15,981 bases of DNA, taken from the NCBI GenBank assembly GCA_017420845.1, contig JAFQOC010000266.1, positions 1 through 15,981 on the forward strand. The letters are read 5' to 3'. Both the position numbers and the translations under genes were made by a program. Of the stretch, positions 6,940 to 13,925 are shown piece after piece (position 1 is the stretch's first letter; each line of letters starts with the position of its first letter). This DNA comes from Clostridia bacterium (lineage in GTDB: Bacteria > Bacillota > Clostridia > Oscillospirales > CAG-272). Under the pieces are notes generated by a model. That model made no database searches, had not been told where the DNA came from, and was given only the letters and a program-made list of their open reading frames with translations.

Positions 6940-7043
6940 TTGCCTTTTTCCAAACCAACAACACACAACACACCAAGTAAGACCCGCCAAGAGCGGGCGC
7001 ATCCTGCGGGATGAAAGAAAATCACACAGAGAGGTGAACAAGT
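6940..7043 (+). other. rpmJ-rpsM intercistronic leader with two stem-loops
   Basis: The first 40 nt are CA-rich and unstructured. Two adjacent stem-loops follow. One pairs CCCGC (6983-6987) with GCGGG (6993-6997) around loop CAAGA. The other pairs CATCC (7000-7004) with GGATG (7009-7013) around a TGCG loop of the stable UNCG type. The rpsM ribosome-binding site GAGGTG is at 7031-7036. In E. coli the rpsM leader is where S4 represses the alpha operon; whether this shorter, different structure does the same is unknown. Confidence 0.45.
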
Positions 7044-7412
7044 ATGGCTCGTATAGCTGGTGTTGATATTCCCAACAACAAGCGCGTAGAGATCGCTCTG
7101 ACCTACATCTACGGCATCGGCCGCAAGAGCGCCAACGACATCCTGGCCGCTACCGGTATCAATCCCGATACCCGCGCCAAGGATCTGACCGAGGACGAGA
7201 TTGCTAAGCTCCGTGATGAGATCGAAAAGTCCTACACTGTGGAGGGTGATCTTCGCCGTGAGGTGTCTCTGAACATCAAGAACATGGTTGAGATCAACTG
7301 CTACCGCGGCATTCGTCACAGAAAGGGCCTGCCCGTAAGAGGTCAGCGCACCAAGACCAATGCCAGAACCCGTAAGGGTCCCGCAAAGACCATTGCGAAC
7401 AAGAAGAAGTAA
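7044..7412 (+). CDS. rpsM: 30S ribosomal protein S13
   Basis: S13 lies in the head of the small subunit and forms intersubunit bridges with L5 and the P-site tRNA. The 122-residue protein begins MARIAGVDIPNNKRVEIALTY. It carries the helix-two-turn-helix region YGIGRKSANDILA and the conserved CYRGIRHRKGLPVRGQRTKTNARTRKG followed by a basic tail. The ribosome-binding site GAGGTG is 7 nt before the ATG. It opens the alpha-operon part of the cluster. Its stop overlaps AAAGGAG, the ribosome-binding site of rpsK. Confidence 0.98.
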   Translation: MARIAGVDIPNNKRVEIALTYIYGIGRKSANDILAATGINPDTRAKDLTEDEIAKLRDEIEKSYTVEGDLRREVSLNIKNMVEINCYRGIRHRKGLPVRGQRTKTNARTRKGPAKTIANKKK

Positions 7413-7428
7413 AGGAGTGGCATAACCA

Positions 7429-7827
7429 ATGGCAAAGAACGATAAGTCCAAGGGCATTAAGAAGCGCCGCGAAAGAAAAAATATTGAAAAGGGTACTGTG
7501 CACATTCAGTCCACCTTCAATAACACCATCGTTACCATCACCGACGTGAATGGCAACGCCATCTCCTGGGCTTCCGCCGGTGAGCTCGGCTTCAAGGGCT
7601 CCCGTAAGTCCACCCCCTTCGCCGCACAGTCTGCTTCCGAGACCGCTGCCAAGATCGCAGTCGATCACGGTCTGAAGTCTGTTGAGGTTTACGTGAAGGG
7701 TCCCGGCGCTGGCCGTGAGTCCGCTATCCGTGCACTGGAGACTGTGGGTCTGCAGATCACTCTGATCCGCGATGTGACCCCCCTGCCCCACAACGGCTGC
7801 AGACCCCCCAAGCGCAGACGTGTCTAA
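7429..7827 (+). CDS. rpsK: 30S ribosomal protein S11
   Basis: S11 lies on the platform of the small subunit near the E site and mRNA exit. The 132-residue protein has a basic N-terminus (KSKGIKKRRERKNIEKG), the conserved VHIQSTFNNTIVTITDVNGN and GPGAGRESAIRAL, and the C-terminal DVTPLPHNGCRPPKRRRV. AAAGGAG at 7411-7417 overlaps the rpsM stop, giving a tight, probably coupled junction. Confidence 0.98.
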   Translation: MAKNDKSKGIKKRRERKNIEKGTVHIQSTFNNTIVTITDVNGNAISWASAGELGFKGSRKSTPFAAQSASETAAKIAVDHGLKSVEVYVKGPGAGRESAIRALETVGLQITLIRDVTPLPHNGCRPPKRRRV

Positions 7828-7848
7828 TTCATAGGAGGAGTTAAGAAC

Positions 7849-8475
7849 ATGGCAAGATATACAGGTCCTGCGTGCAAGCTTTGCCGCAGAGAAGGTAAGA
7901 AGCTGTACCTCAAGGGCGAGCGCTGCGTCAGCGGCAAGTGCGCTCTGGAGCGCCGCACCTCCGCACCCGGCCAGCATGGCGCCGATGCGAAGAAGATGAG
8001 AGAGTACGGTATGCAGCTCAGAGAGAAGCAGACCACCAAGAGATACTACGGTGTTCTCGAGAAGCAGTTCAGAAACCTCTACGAGGAGGCTGCCCGCAAG
8101 GAGGGTATGACCGGTGAGAACCTGCTCATCCTGCTTGAGAGAAGACTGGACAACGTTGTGTACCGCATGGGTATGGCTGAGTGCCGTCGTGACGCTCGTC
8201 AGCTGGTCCTGCACGGTCACTTCACTGTCAACGGCAAGAAGGTCAACGTTCCTTCCTTCGTTGTGAAGGCCGGCGACGTGATCGCAGTCAAGGAGTCCAG
8301 CCGTGATTCCGTTAAGTTCAAGGGTCTGGCCGAGTCCGAGGGTGGTGTCCGCACTCCCAAGTGGATCGAGTCCGACAAGAAGAACTACACCGCTAAGGTG
8401 GTTGCTATGCCCGCTCGCGAGGACATCGATTTCGAGTTCAACGAGCAGCTGATCGTCGAGCTTTATTCCAAGTAA
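7849..8475 (+). CDS. rpsD: 30S ribosomal protein S4, zinc-binding form
   Basis: S4 nucleates small-subunit assembly and in several bacteria represses its own operon. The 208-residue protein begins MARYTGPACKLCRREG. Four cysteines, C9, C12, C26 and C31, form the zinc site of the C+ type. The S4 RNA-binding domain lies at about 98-160 (LERRLDNVVYRMGMAECRRDARQLV, HFTVNGKKVNVPSF). AGGAGGAG at 7833-7840 is 8 nt before the ATG. rpsD within the alpha operon fits Clostridia; in Bacillus subtilis rpsD is elsewhere. Confidence 0.98.
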   Translation: MARYTGPACKLCRREGKKLYLKGERCVSGKCALERRTSAPGQHGADAKKMREYGMQLREKQTTKRYYGVLEKQFRNLYEEAARKEGMTGENLLILLERRLDNVVYRMGMAECRRDARQLVLHGHFTVNGKKVNVPSFVVKAGDVIAVKESSRDSVKFKGLAESEGGVRTPKWIESDKKNYTAKVVAMPAREDIDFEFNEQLIVELYSK

Positions 8476-8612
8476 TTTTACGGTTCTTATCAGTTGGCGG
8501 ATGGCAACCCGCGCCCGCCTGCTGACCGACACCTTCGGGTTCACCTACGCCGAAACGTACGGCGAAGGTTTCGGAAACTGTTTCCCAAATACAGAAGGAG
8601 GTTTTATTTGGA
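8476..8612 (+). other. rpsD-rpoA intercistronic region with four stem-loops
   Basis: No gene is seen in these 137 nt. Four stem-loops can be read. At 8490-8525, TCAG/CTGA and GGCGG/CCGCC are separated by a 2x2 internal loop. At 8531-8540, ACC/GGT closes a classic C(TTCG)G tetraloop. At 8543-8569, ACCT and CGCCG pair with CGGCG and AGGT across one A-A mismatch, with a 7-nt loop. At 8573-8585, GGAAA/TTTCC has a CTG loop. The rpoA ribosome-binding site AAGGAGG (8595-8601) follows. None of the stems ends in a U-tract. A function in uncoupling rpoA from ribosomal protein expression is possible but inferred. Confidence 0.5.
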
Positions 8613-9587
8613 ATGATTGAGATCGAGAAGCCTAATATTACGACTGAAAACCTCAGCGCTGACGGTACCTCCGGTACCTTTATCGTAGAGCCTCTGGAAC
8701 GGGGCTACGGTATTACCCTCGGTAACTCCCTCCGTCGTGTCCTGCTGTCCTCTCTGCCCGGCGTGGCTGTGACCAGCATCAAGATCGACGGCATCCTGCA
8801 CGAGTTCTCTACCGTGCCCGGTGTCGTGGAGGACGTGACCGAGATCGTGCTCAACGTCAAGGGCATCACCGCGAAGCTTCATGGCAACGGCCCCAAGACC
8901 GTGGTCATCGACGTGACCGGCGATCATGATATCACCGCAGGTGACATCAAGCAGGATTCCGACATTGAGATCCTGAATCCCGATCACCACATCGCGACCC
9001 TTTCCGGAAGTGAGCGTTTCTACATGGAGCTGGTCTTTGACAATGGACGTGGATACGTATCTCAGGAGCGCAACAAGCAGCTGCACAACGAGCAGCTGGG
9101 CATGACCGTGTCCGCTCCCATCGGTACCATTTACACCGACTCCATCTACACCCCCGTTTATAAGGTGAGCTACAACGTGGAGAACACCCGCGTCGGCAGC
9201 AACACCGACTACGATAAGCTGACCCTGGACGTGGTGACCAACGGCACCATTTCCGCCAAGGAAGCGATTTCTCTCGGAGCCAAGATTCTCAACGAGCATC
9301 TCAACTTGTTCGTGGATTTGTCTGATGAAGCGAAGAAGGCCGAGATCATGATCGAGAGAGAAGAGACCAAGAAAGAAAAAGTTCTTGAGATGACCATTGA
9401 GGAGCTTGACATGTCTGTCCGTAGCTTCAACTGCTTGAAGCGCGCAGGCATTGATACAGTCGAGGACCTGACCAACCGGACCGAGGAGGACATGATTAAG
9501 GTTCGTAACCTCGGTAAGAAGTCGCTGGAAGAAGTCATTCAGAAGCTGCACTCCCTGGGCCTTGACCTGAAGAAGGAAGAGGAATAA
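8613..9587 (+). CDS. rpoA: DNA-directed RNA polymerase subunit alpha
   Basis: Alpha dimerises to start RNA polymerase assembly and contacts promoter UP elements and activators. The 324-residue protein has the N-terminal dimerisation domain (about 1-232), with FIVEPLERGYGITLGNSLRRVLLSSLPG near residues 23-50 and DKLTLDVVTNGTISAKEA at 201-218. A charged linker (about 235-260) follows. The C-terminal domain (261-318) keeps the UP-element contacts: R270 and N273 in VRSFNCLKRAGI, and G301/K303/S304 in NLGKKSL. AAGGAGG is 11 nt before the ATG. Its long, hairpin-rich leader separates it from rpsD. Confidence 0.98.
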   Translation: MIEIEKPNITTENLSADGTSGTFIVEPLERGYGITLGNSLRRVLLSSLPGVAVTSIKIDGILHEFSTVPGVVEDVTEIVLNVKGITAKLHGNGPKTVVIDVTGDHDITAGDIKQDSDIEILNPDHHIATLSGSERFYMELVFDNGRGYVSQERNKQLHNEQLGMTVSAPIGTIYTDSIYTPVYKVSYNVENTRVGSNTDYDKLTLDVVTNGTISAKEAISLGAKILNEHLNLFVDLSDEAKKAEIMIEREETKKEKVLEMTIEELDMSVRSFNCLKRAGIDTVEDLTNRTEEDMIKVRNLGKKSLEEVIQKLHSLGLDLKKEEE

Positions 9588-9648
9588 GAGAGTCGCAGAC
9601 CGTTACCGTTAACCGATATTAAGTTTACAGCAGAAGGAGGCAAATAAA

Positions 9649-10053
9649 ATGCCCGGTACCAGAAAACTCGGTAGACCTACCGACCAGAGAAAAGCAATGC
9701 TCCGCGGTATGGTTACCCTGCTGCTTGAGAACGGCCAGGTCGTGACCACCGTCACCAGAGCCAAGGAGCTCCGTTCCATCGCAGACAAGATGATTACCCT
9801 CGGTAAGAAGAACACGCTGGCCAGCCGCCGCGCTGCTCTTGCTTACATCACTAAGGAGAGCGTGGTGACCAAGGTGTTCACCGAGTACGCCGCTCTCTAT
9901 GCTGACCGTAACGGCGGTTACACCCAGATCTTCAAGATGGGTCCCCGCCGCGGTGATGGCGCTGAGATTGCCGTCATCAAGATGGTCGACTACGTCAAGC
10001 CTGTTGCCACTGAGGACGACAAGAAGTCCAAGAAGGACGCAGACGCAGAGTAA
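9649..10053 (+). CDS. rplQ: 50S ribosomal protein L17
   Basis: L17 is a large-subunit protein near the polypeptide exit tunnel. The 134-residue protein begins MPGTRKLGRPTDQRKAMLRGMV. It shows the conserved TVTRAKELRSIADKMITLGK and the C-terminal GGYTQIFKMGPRRGDGAEIAVIKMV. A charged tail of about 20 residues rich in K, D and E extends beyond the core. AAGGAGG at 9634-9640 is 8 nt before the ATG. It is the last gene of the cluster; a strong intrinsic terminator lies 14 nt past the stop. Confidence 0.98.
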   Translation: MPGTRKLGRPTDQRKAMLRGMVTLLLENGQVVTTVTRAKELRSIADKMITLGKKNTLASRRAALAYITKESVVTKVFTEYAALYADRNGGYTQIFKMGPRRGDGAEIAVIKMVDYVKPVATEDDKKSKKDADAE

Positions 10054-10067
10054 TTCCTAAAATAATC

Positions 10068-10100
10068 AGCCCCCTCCCAATCGGTGAGGGGGCTTTTTTT
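10068..10100 (+). terminator. Intrinsic terminator of the ribosomal protein cluster
   Basis: A GC-rich stem GCCCCCTC (10069-10076) pairs perfectly with GAGGGGGC (10086-10093), extended by one A-T pair, around a 9-nt loop. Seven consecutive T residues (10094-10100) follow. Position just after rplQ and the strong U-tract make this the operon's end. Confidence 0.95.
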
Positions 10101-10130
10101 GACGGCAAGAGGTTCTTTACCATAAAACAG

Positions 10131-10160
10131 AAATCGACCTGCCGCGGCAGGCCGATTTTT
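10131..10160. terminator. Probable bidirectional terminator between convergent genes
   Basis: The perfect palindrome CCTGCCGCGGCAGG (10138-10151) is flanked, after one A-C mismatch, by AAATCG/CGATTT. On the + strand the stem runs into TTTTT (10156-10160). On the minus strand it runs into ATTTCTGTTTTA. It lies 9 nt beyond the minus-strand stop at 10169, so it probably ends that gene and also backs up the rplQ terminator. Confidence 0.7.
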
Positions 10161-10168
10161 GCGGGAGA

Positions 10169-12607
10169 TCAGCGTCGGGAGCTTTCCATCATATTGATTT
10201 CGGCTGTGACATCTCGTAGGGAGGCGGCGTGGGCGGTGACACGCTGCGTGATCTTCTTGTCCGGACGGGAAACGAGGAACACAGCCCGCTCGGCGGGGAC
10301 GTAGAGGCGGGTACGGGTGTAGATCTCACCACGGTAACGGACGTAGAAGCTGCCCAGCCTCGAGGTCTTACCGGTGTGAGGATCCCACCGTTCAAAGGAG
10401 TGGATACCCCGAATGTAGACGGTGTCGCCGTAGTCGCGGTCTGTGGTGTTGGCAAAGAAGAAGATGCCCAGATCCCCTCGTTGCTTATGGATGTGAGAGA
10501 TCATGCCGCCGCCGGGGATGAACTCGTCCAGTCCCAGACGCAGAAACTCGGTATAGGGGTTGTTGAAGGCGCCGATGCATTCAAAGCGCGGCATTTCGGG
10601 CATGTACATGTCCAGAGGCACGTGGAAGGACTGGAGAACATTGTTCAGCACCGCGCAATCGGTCAGCTCGGTGCCGTCGGCGGCTGTACGGTGAGAGGGA
10701 ATGTAGTAGGCCTCGCCGCCCCTGTCGTTGGCGTTGTAGAAGGTTTCCTTGATGATTGAGGGATTGGTGGCATCCTCTCCAAAGATGTGACGGGCGATGC
10801 TCCGTACCTCGCGGTCGGCGGTGGTACCGTACTCGAACATGCTCATGAAGTCGTTGGGGTCGGTCTGCTCGTCCTCCACACGGTACTCAAAGGCCATTTT
10901 GGGCAGGGTGCCCGTGGCTACGATTTTACCCCCCTCGTCAAAGTATTTTTTGATCAGACGGAAATTATCCAGGCTGATCATATCCGCGCCGGGAAGAATG
11001 AGAATGCGGAATTTTTGGGTCTGGAAGGGATTCTTCAAGTAGAGAATACCGTCTTCTGTAGAGCAGAGGGAGTTTACTGTCTCGGGATGCAGCAGGGTGA
11101 TATCCTCGCCCGCGTAGGTGGAGATGGTATTCAGCACCGTCATGTAGTTGCAGGAGAAGGGGGTGTTGGGGTACTCAAAGCCGTTTTCGTGCTTGGCCTC
11201 ATAGAGGTAGACCTTGTCGTGGAGGGCGTATATGGGATAGAGCATGGCGATGTCGTTGACGCGGCTGCCACCTCGGAGGAGGGTCTGGACACGGGCAACA
11301 AAGGCAGAGAAGGTGGATTTGCCCTCCTGTCCCAACACGTCCATGCGGAAGCGGTCCAGGGCACGGCGGCGGGTAGTTCCTCCGATGACCCGACTGTTCC
11401 AATGGGCGATGAGGAGGTTGGCGCCGTGACCGAAGGCATTCATAGCGTCCTTGTAGGTGATGTCGGTGGTGAGCTTGGAGTAATCCCGGAACAGCTCGCA
11501 GGTGACGTACTTGCTGCCGAAGTTATCGGCGGCGGAGGCGGCCAGATGGGTGGAATTCATGCCGTAGAGGTAGGCCTTTTCCTGTACCGCGCAGGGGGAG
11601 TAGACACTGTTTCCCAAAGCGTCTCCGTTCAGCCAGGAGCAAGCGGGGAGCTTGGGCTCGGCCATGGCGGTGATGAGGTGGAGGCCGCTCCTGTCGGAGA
11701 AGGCCTTGAGAGCCGCCAGAAGACCCGAGCGGAGCATCTCGGCGCGGCAGGCCATGAACAGGGATTTGATATGGGGATCACGTTCGCCAACGAAGTGATA
11801 CAGAGCGGGATAGTAGGGTGCCGGATCAAAGCCGAAGCGCTTTTCAAAGACCTCGTTGAAGCCCTCGTCCCAGTTGCGGCGGTTGGGGGCGTGGAAGCAG
11901 ATATCCGACACGAACAGATGGGTGACGGTGGAGCCCATGGCTTTGTTGACTCCTTCGCCCAGATGGGCGAAGAGAGCCTTGAGAAAATCCATGCTGCTGT
12001 CATAGGAGAGAATGTTGCAGGTGTGGATGGGTGGCTCGCCGTATTGGGGCTCGCTTGTGCAGATGTACTCCTCCACGGTCCAGTTGCCGTCGGGGACGGT
12101 ATAGGAGATGTAGCCGTCCCGGATATAGGGGCGGAGGTCGATCATATCCGTATGCTCGTCGTCATAGGCCATGACCGACATAGAGGTGCCTTTGCGAAGC
12201 TGGAGGTACAGCTTTTCCTTAGGGTCGCAGAAGTATTGGCGACGGATGAGGGTACGGGTACGGGTGTGCGACACGAATTCAGCGGCGGGGGAGAGGTAGA
12301 AGGACTGCTCTACCACGGGCTCCAGATGCAGACCGATTTTTGTGTTTTTCTTGATGGCGATGGAGGTCAGCAGCTCGTAGAATTCCGCTATCTGGGACAA
12401 AAGCTCCGCCGACGGGTTCAGATCCCGAGGCAGACGTGGAATGATACAGCCGATGCCGTTCTGGGCACACTTGTCTACGTACCGTTCCACCTCCTCACGG
12501 GCAGGAGGGAAGGAGGGAATGTCGTAGAACAGGAACAAACGGTGCTTGCTTTTGACGGTACGGAAGGCCTTTTTGGCGCGGCTGTACTTGGGAGGGCGTT
12601 GATTCAT
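10169..12607 (-). CDS. Putative glycoside hydrolase, GH106 (alpha-L-rhamnosidase)-like
   Basis: The 812-residue protein lacks a signal peptide and is probably cytoplasmic. The layout resembles GH106-type rhamnosidases. An N-terminal part (25-120) is followed by a barrel-like region containing VSDICFHAPNRRNWDEGF (233-250) and a KRFGFDPAPYYPAL segment (256-269). Next come LITAMAEPKL (311-320) and a TCELFRDYS block (369-377) with acidic candidates D235 and E371. FRILILPGADMIS...FDEGGKIVATG (533-566) is the Rossmann-like glutamine-amidotransferase-type domain often seen in such enzymes. FERWDPHTGK (738-747) resembles the W-D/P-TGK motif near the end of this class. The start at 12607 has GAGGTG 5 nt upstream; an open frame continues farther upstream but overlaps the divergent GNAT gene. 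Family assignment is by memory of motifs; substrate and catalytic residues are unproven. Confidence 0.6.
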   Translation of the reverse strand: MNQRPPKYSRAKKAFRTVKSKHRLFLFYDIPSFPPAREEVERYVDKCAQNGIGCIIPRLPRDLNPSAELLSQIAEFYELLTSIAIKKNTKIGLHLEPVVEQSFYLSPAAEFVSHTRTRTLIRRQYFCDPKEKLYLQLRKGTSMSVMAYDDEHTDMIDLRPYIRDGYISYTVPDGNWTVEEYICTSEPQYGEPPIHTCNILSYDSSMDFLKALFAHLGEGVNKAMGSTVTHLFVSDICFHAPNRRNWDEGFNEVFEKRFGFDPAPYYPALYHFVGERDPHIKSLFMACRAEMLRSGLLAALKAFSDRSGLHLITAMAEPKLPACSWLNGDALGNSVYSPCAVQEKAYLYGMNSTHLAASAADNFGSKYVTCELFRDYSKLTTDITYKDAMNAFGHGANLLIAHWNSRVIGGTTRRRALDRFRMDVLGQEGKSTFSAFVARVQTLLRGGSRVNDIAMLYPIYALHDKVYLYEAKHENGFEYPNTPFSCNYMTVLNTISTYAGEDITLLHPETVNSLCSTEDGILYLKNPFQTQKFRILILPGADMISLDNFRLIKKYFDEGGKIVATGTLPKMAFEYRVEDEQTDPNDFMSMFEYGTTADREVRSIARHIFGEDATNPSIIKETFYNANDRGGEAYYIPSHRTAADGTELTDCAVLNNVLQSFHVPLDMYMPEMPRFECIGAFNNPYTEFLRLGLDEFIPGGGMISHIHKQRGDLGIFFFANTTDRDYGDTVYIRGIHSFERWDPHTGKTSRLGSFYVRYRGEIYTRTRLYVPAERAVFLVSRPDKKITQRVTAHAASLRDVTAEINMMESSRR

Positions 12608-12671
12608 GATGACACCTCGCGGCTTGATGAATGAATGGATGAAAAACTCGGGAAATGCGGTGGAAAACGGG

Positions 12672-12700
12672 TTGAAATTGCGGATGGTTTGTGATATAAT
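12672..12700 (+). promoter_or_regulatory. Sigma-A type promoter with extended -10
   Basis: TTGAAA (12672-12677) and TATAAT (12695-12700) are separated by 17 nt. TG at 12692-12693, one base before the -10, makes an extended -10 element. It lies 33 nt upstream of the GTG start at 12734 and should drive the GNAT gene, with a start near 12707. It lies in the divergent gap with the minus-strand glycosidase gene; no clear minus-strand promoter was seen in the same gap. Confidence 0.85.
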
Positions 12701-12733
12701 AGCGGTAGAATCCAACCGAGGGAGGAGCATACC

Positions 12734-13732
12734 GTGTTTGATATTCGGGTACTGACGAATATGGAGGCAGCCTTTGACTTTTACCACACCTACAGCGTGG
12801 TGCCGACTTGCGAGGAGAGACCCGCCGACGGTTATCCGCCCGCCTTGGGGCTGATGTCCGTGTCGCGGGGGACTATTGAATACTGGTTCGCGGGAGATGA
12901 TCGTATCACATTCGGCGCCTATGAGGGCGACCGACTGATCGGCATCGCCTCGGGGAATGTGTCCTCGGCGCGGAAGGCGGGGTACTTGTCCTATCTCTGC
13001 GTGGCGCCCGACTGCCGACGCCGCGGGATCGCCACGGCGCTCTGCGACCGTCTGGAGGAGGCTTTGGCGACTGATCCCATCGTAGAGAAGCTGGAGGCGG
13101 TGTTCTACAATCCCGTACAGCTGCCGTGGTACATTCCCCATGGAAACGGGGATTACCACCCCTGCCTGCCCGGCGTGGACAAGTCTTCGGGGCTGTATCT
13201 CTTCCTGAAGAATCGGAACTGGCGGGACTTCGCCACCCAGAATTGCTACTACCGCCGTATGGCGGACTACGAGGACAAGCCGAATATCGCGGCCACCCGT
13301 GAGCGGTTGCTCGCGGAGGGGATCGAGCTGACCCTGTACGATCCCGAGAAGCACCAAGGCCTCCCTGAGCTGTTTGATAATATCAACAATCCCGGCTGGA
13401 AGGCCCACGTGCTGGCGCGGCTGGATCTCCCCATCGTGGTGGCGGTGGACCGCAACGCCGACGGGCTGGTAGTGGGCTACACGGGACCTCTGTCGGTGGT
13501 GGGTACCCCCGGGCGGGGGAACTTCTGCGGCATCGGGGTCCGCACCGAGTACCGCGGGCGGGGCATCGGCAAGCCGGTGTTCTGCGAGATGTGCGCCCGA
13601 CACAAGGACGGCGGAGCGGATTTCATGTCTCTCTACACGGGGGAGGACAATCCCGCGCGGAACATCTACGAGTCGGCGGGGTTCCGCATCGTGCGGAGCT
13701 TTTCGGATATGCGGAAGGTATTGAAAAAGTAA
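12734..13732 (+). CDS. Tandem-domain GNAT family N-acetyltransferase
   Basis: The 332-residue protein has two GNAT folds. The first carries the acetyl-CoA motif A as LCVAPDCRRRGIATAL (88-103). The second carries GIGVRTEYRGRGIGKPVF (266-283) followed by motif B, NPARNIYESAGF (306-317). A linker with HPCLPGVDKSSGLYLFLKNRNW (142-163) joins them. It probably transfers an acetyl group from acetyl-CoA to an amine; the substrate cannot be told. The start is GTG at 12734, with GGAGGAG at 12721-12727 6 nt away. A near-consensus promoter lies just upstream, so it is a single-gene unit. The neighbouring glycosidase is divergent, and no functional link is evident. Codons CGG and GGG are frequent, unlike in the ribosomal cluster. 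Confidence 0.88.
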   Translation: MFDIRVLTNMEAAFDFYHTYSVVPTCEERPADGYPPALGLMSVSRGTIEYWFAGDDRITFGAYEGDRLIGIASGNVSSARKAGYLSYLCVAPDCRRRGIATALCDRLEEALATDPIVEKLEAVFYNPVQLPWYIPHGNGDYHPCLPGVDKSSGLYLFLKNRNWRDFATQNCYYRRMADYEDKPNIAATRERLLAEGIELTLYDPEKHQGLPELFDNINNPGWKAHVLARLDLPIVVAVDRNADGLVVGYTGPLSVVGTPGRGNFCGIGVRTEYRGRGIGKPVFCEMCARHKDGGADFMSLYTGEDNPARNIYESAGFRIVRSFSDMRKVLKK

Positions 13733-13755
13733 CACGGGAGCCAATCGTTTGATGC

Positions 13756-13781
13756 GGGCGCACACGCAGGTGCGCCCCTAC
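13756..13781 (-). repeat. REP-like element, copy A
   Basis: An 8-bp stem GGGCGCAC (13756-13763) / GTGCGCCC (13770-13777) encloses a 6-nt loop. CTAC (13778-13781), the complement of a GTAG head, follows directly, so the element reads head-first on the minus strand. It lies 24 nt after the GNAT stop and may also slow or end transcription there. It pairs with inverted copy B. Confidence 0.75.
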
Positions 13782-13861
13782 CCCTTGTTTGTTCCGTCCC
13801 TTGGGAGGGGTATATATATGTGCGCGCTGGGTGAGGTCTACCCTATGATCCACTCCAGTCG

Positions 13862-13886
13862 GTAGGGGACACCTATGTGTGCGCCC
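13862..13886 (+). repeat. REP-like element, copy B (one arm degraded)
   Basis: The GTAG head (13862-13865) is followed by the left arm GGGACAC, a decayed form of GGGCGCAC, the loop CTATGT, and the intact right arm GTGCGCCC (13879-13886). It is inverted relative to copy A, heads facing each other across about 80 nt. It ends 39 nt before the dehydrogenase start. Confidence 0.7.
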
Positions 13887-13925
13887 GAAACCGTATACCA
13901 AAAAACATGATTCAGGAGTAAAAAT

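Noticed and set aside
7294..8544. Minus-strand open frame of 416 codons opposite rpsM-rpsK-rpsD
   Set aside because: It spans three certain genes on the other strand and has no ribosome-binding site or recognisable motif.
8604..9551. Minus-strand open frame of 315 codons opposite rpoA
   Set aside because: Fully antisense to rpoA, which is certain; composition is typical of a shadow frame.
10787..12634. Plus-strand open frame of 615 codons opposite the glycosidase-like gene
   Set aside because: Its composition is G, V, E and H-rich with no motif, while the minus-strand reading shows coherent enzyme motifs, a ribosome-binding site and a terminator.
12608..13765. N-terminal extension of the glycosidase gene to 13765
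   Set aside because: The extension runs antisense through the whole GNAT gene and its promoter, and a good ribosome-binding site supports the start at 12607.
13804..13829. Possible third, decayed REP-like copy between A and B
   Set aside because: Only the GGAGGGG start and TGTGCGCG end resemble the repeat; the left stem arm is absent, so it cannot be supported.
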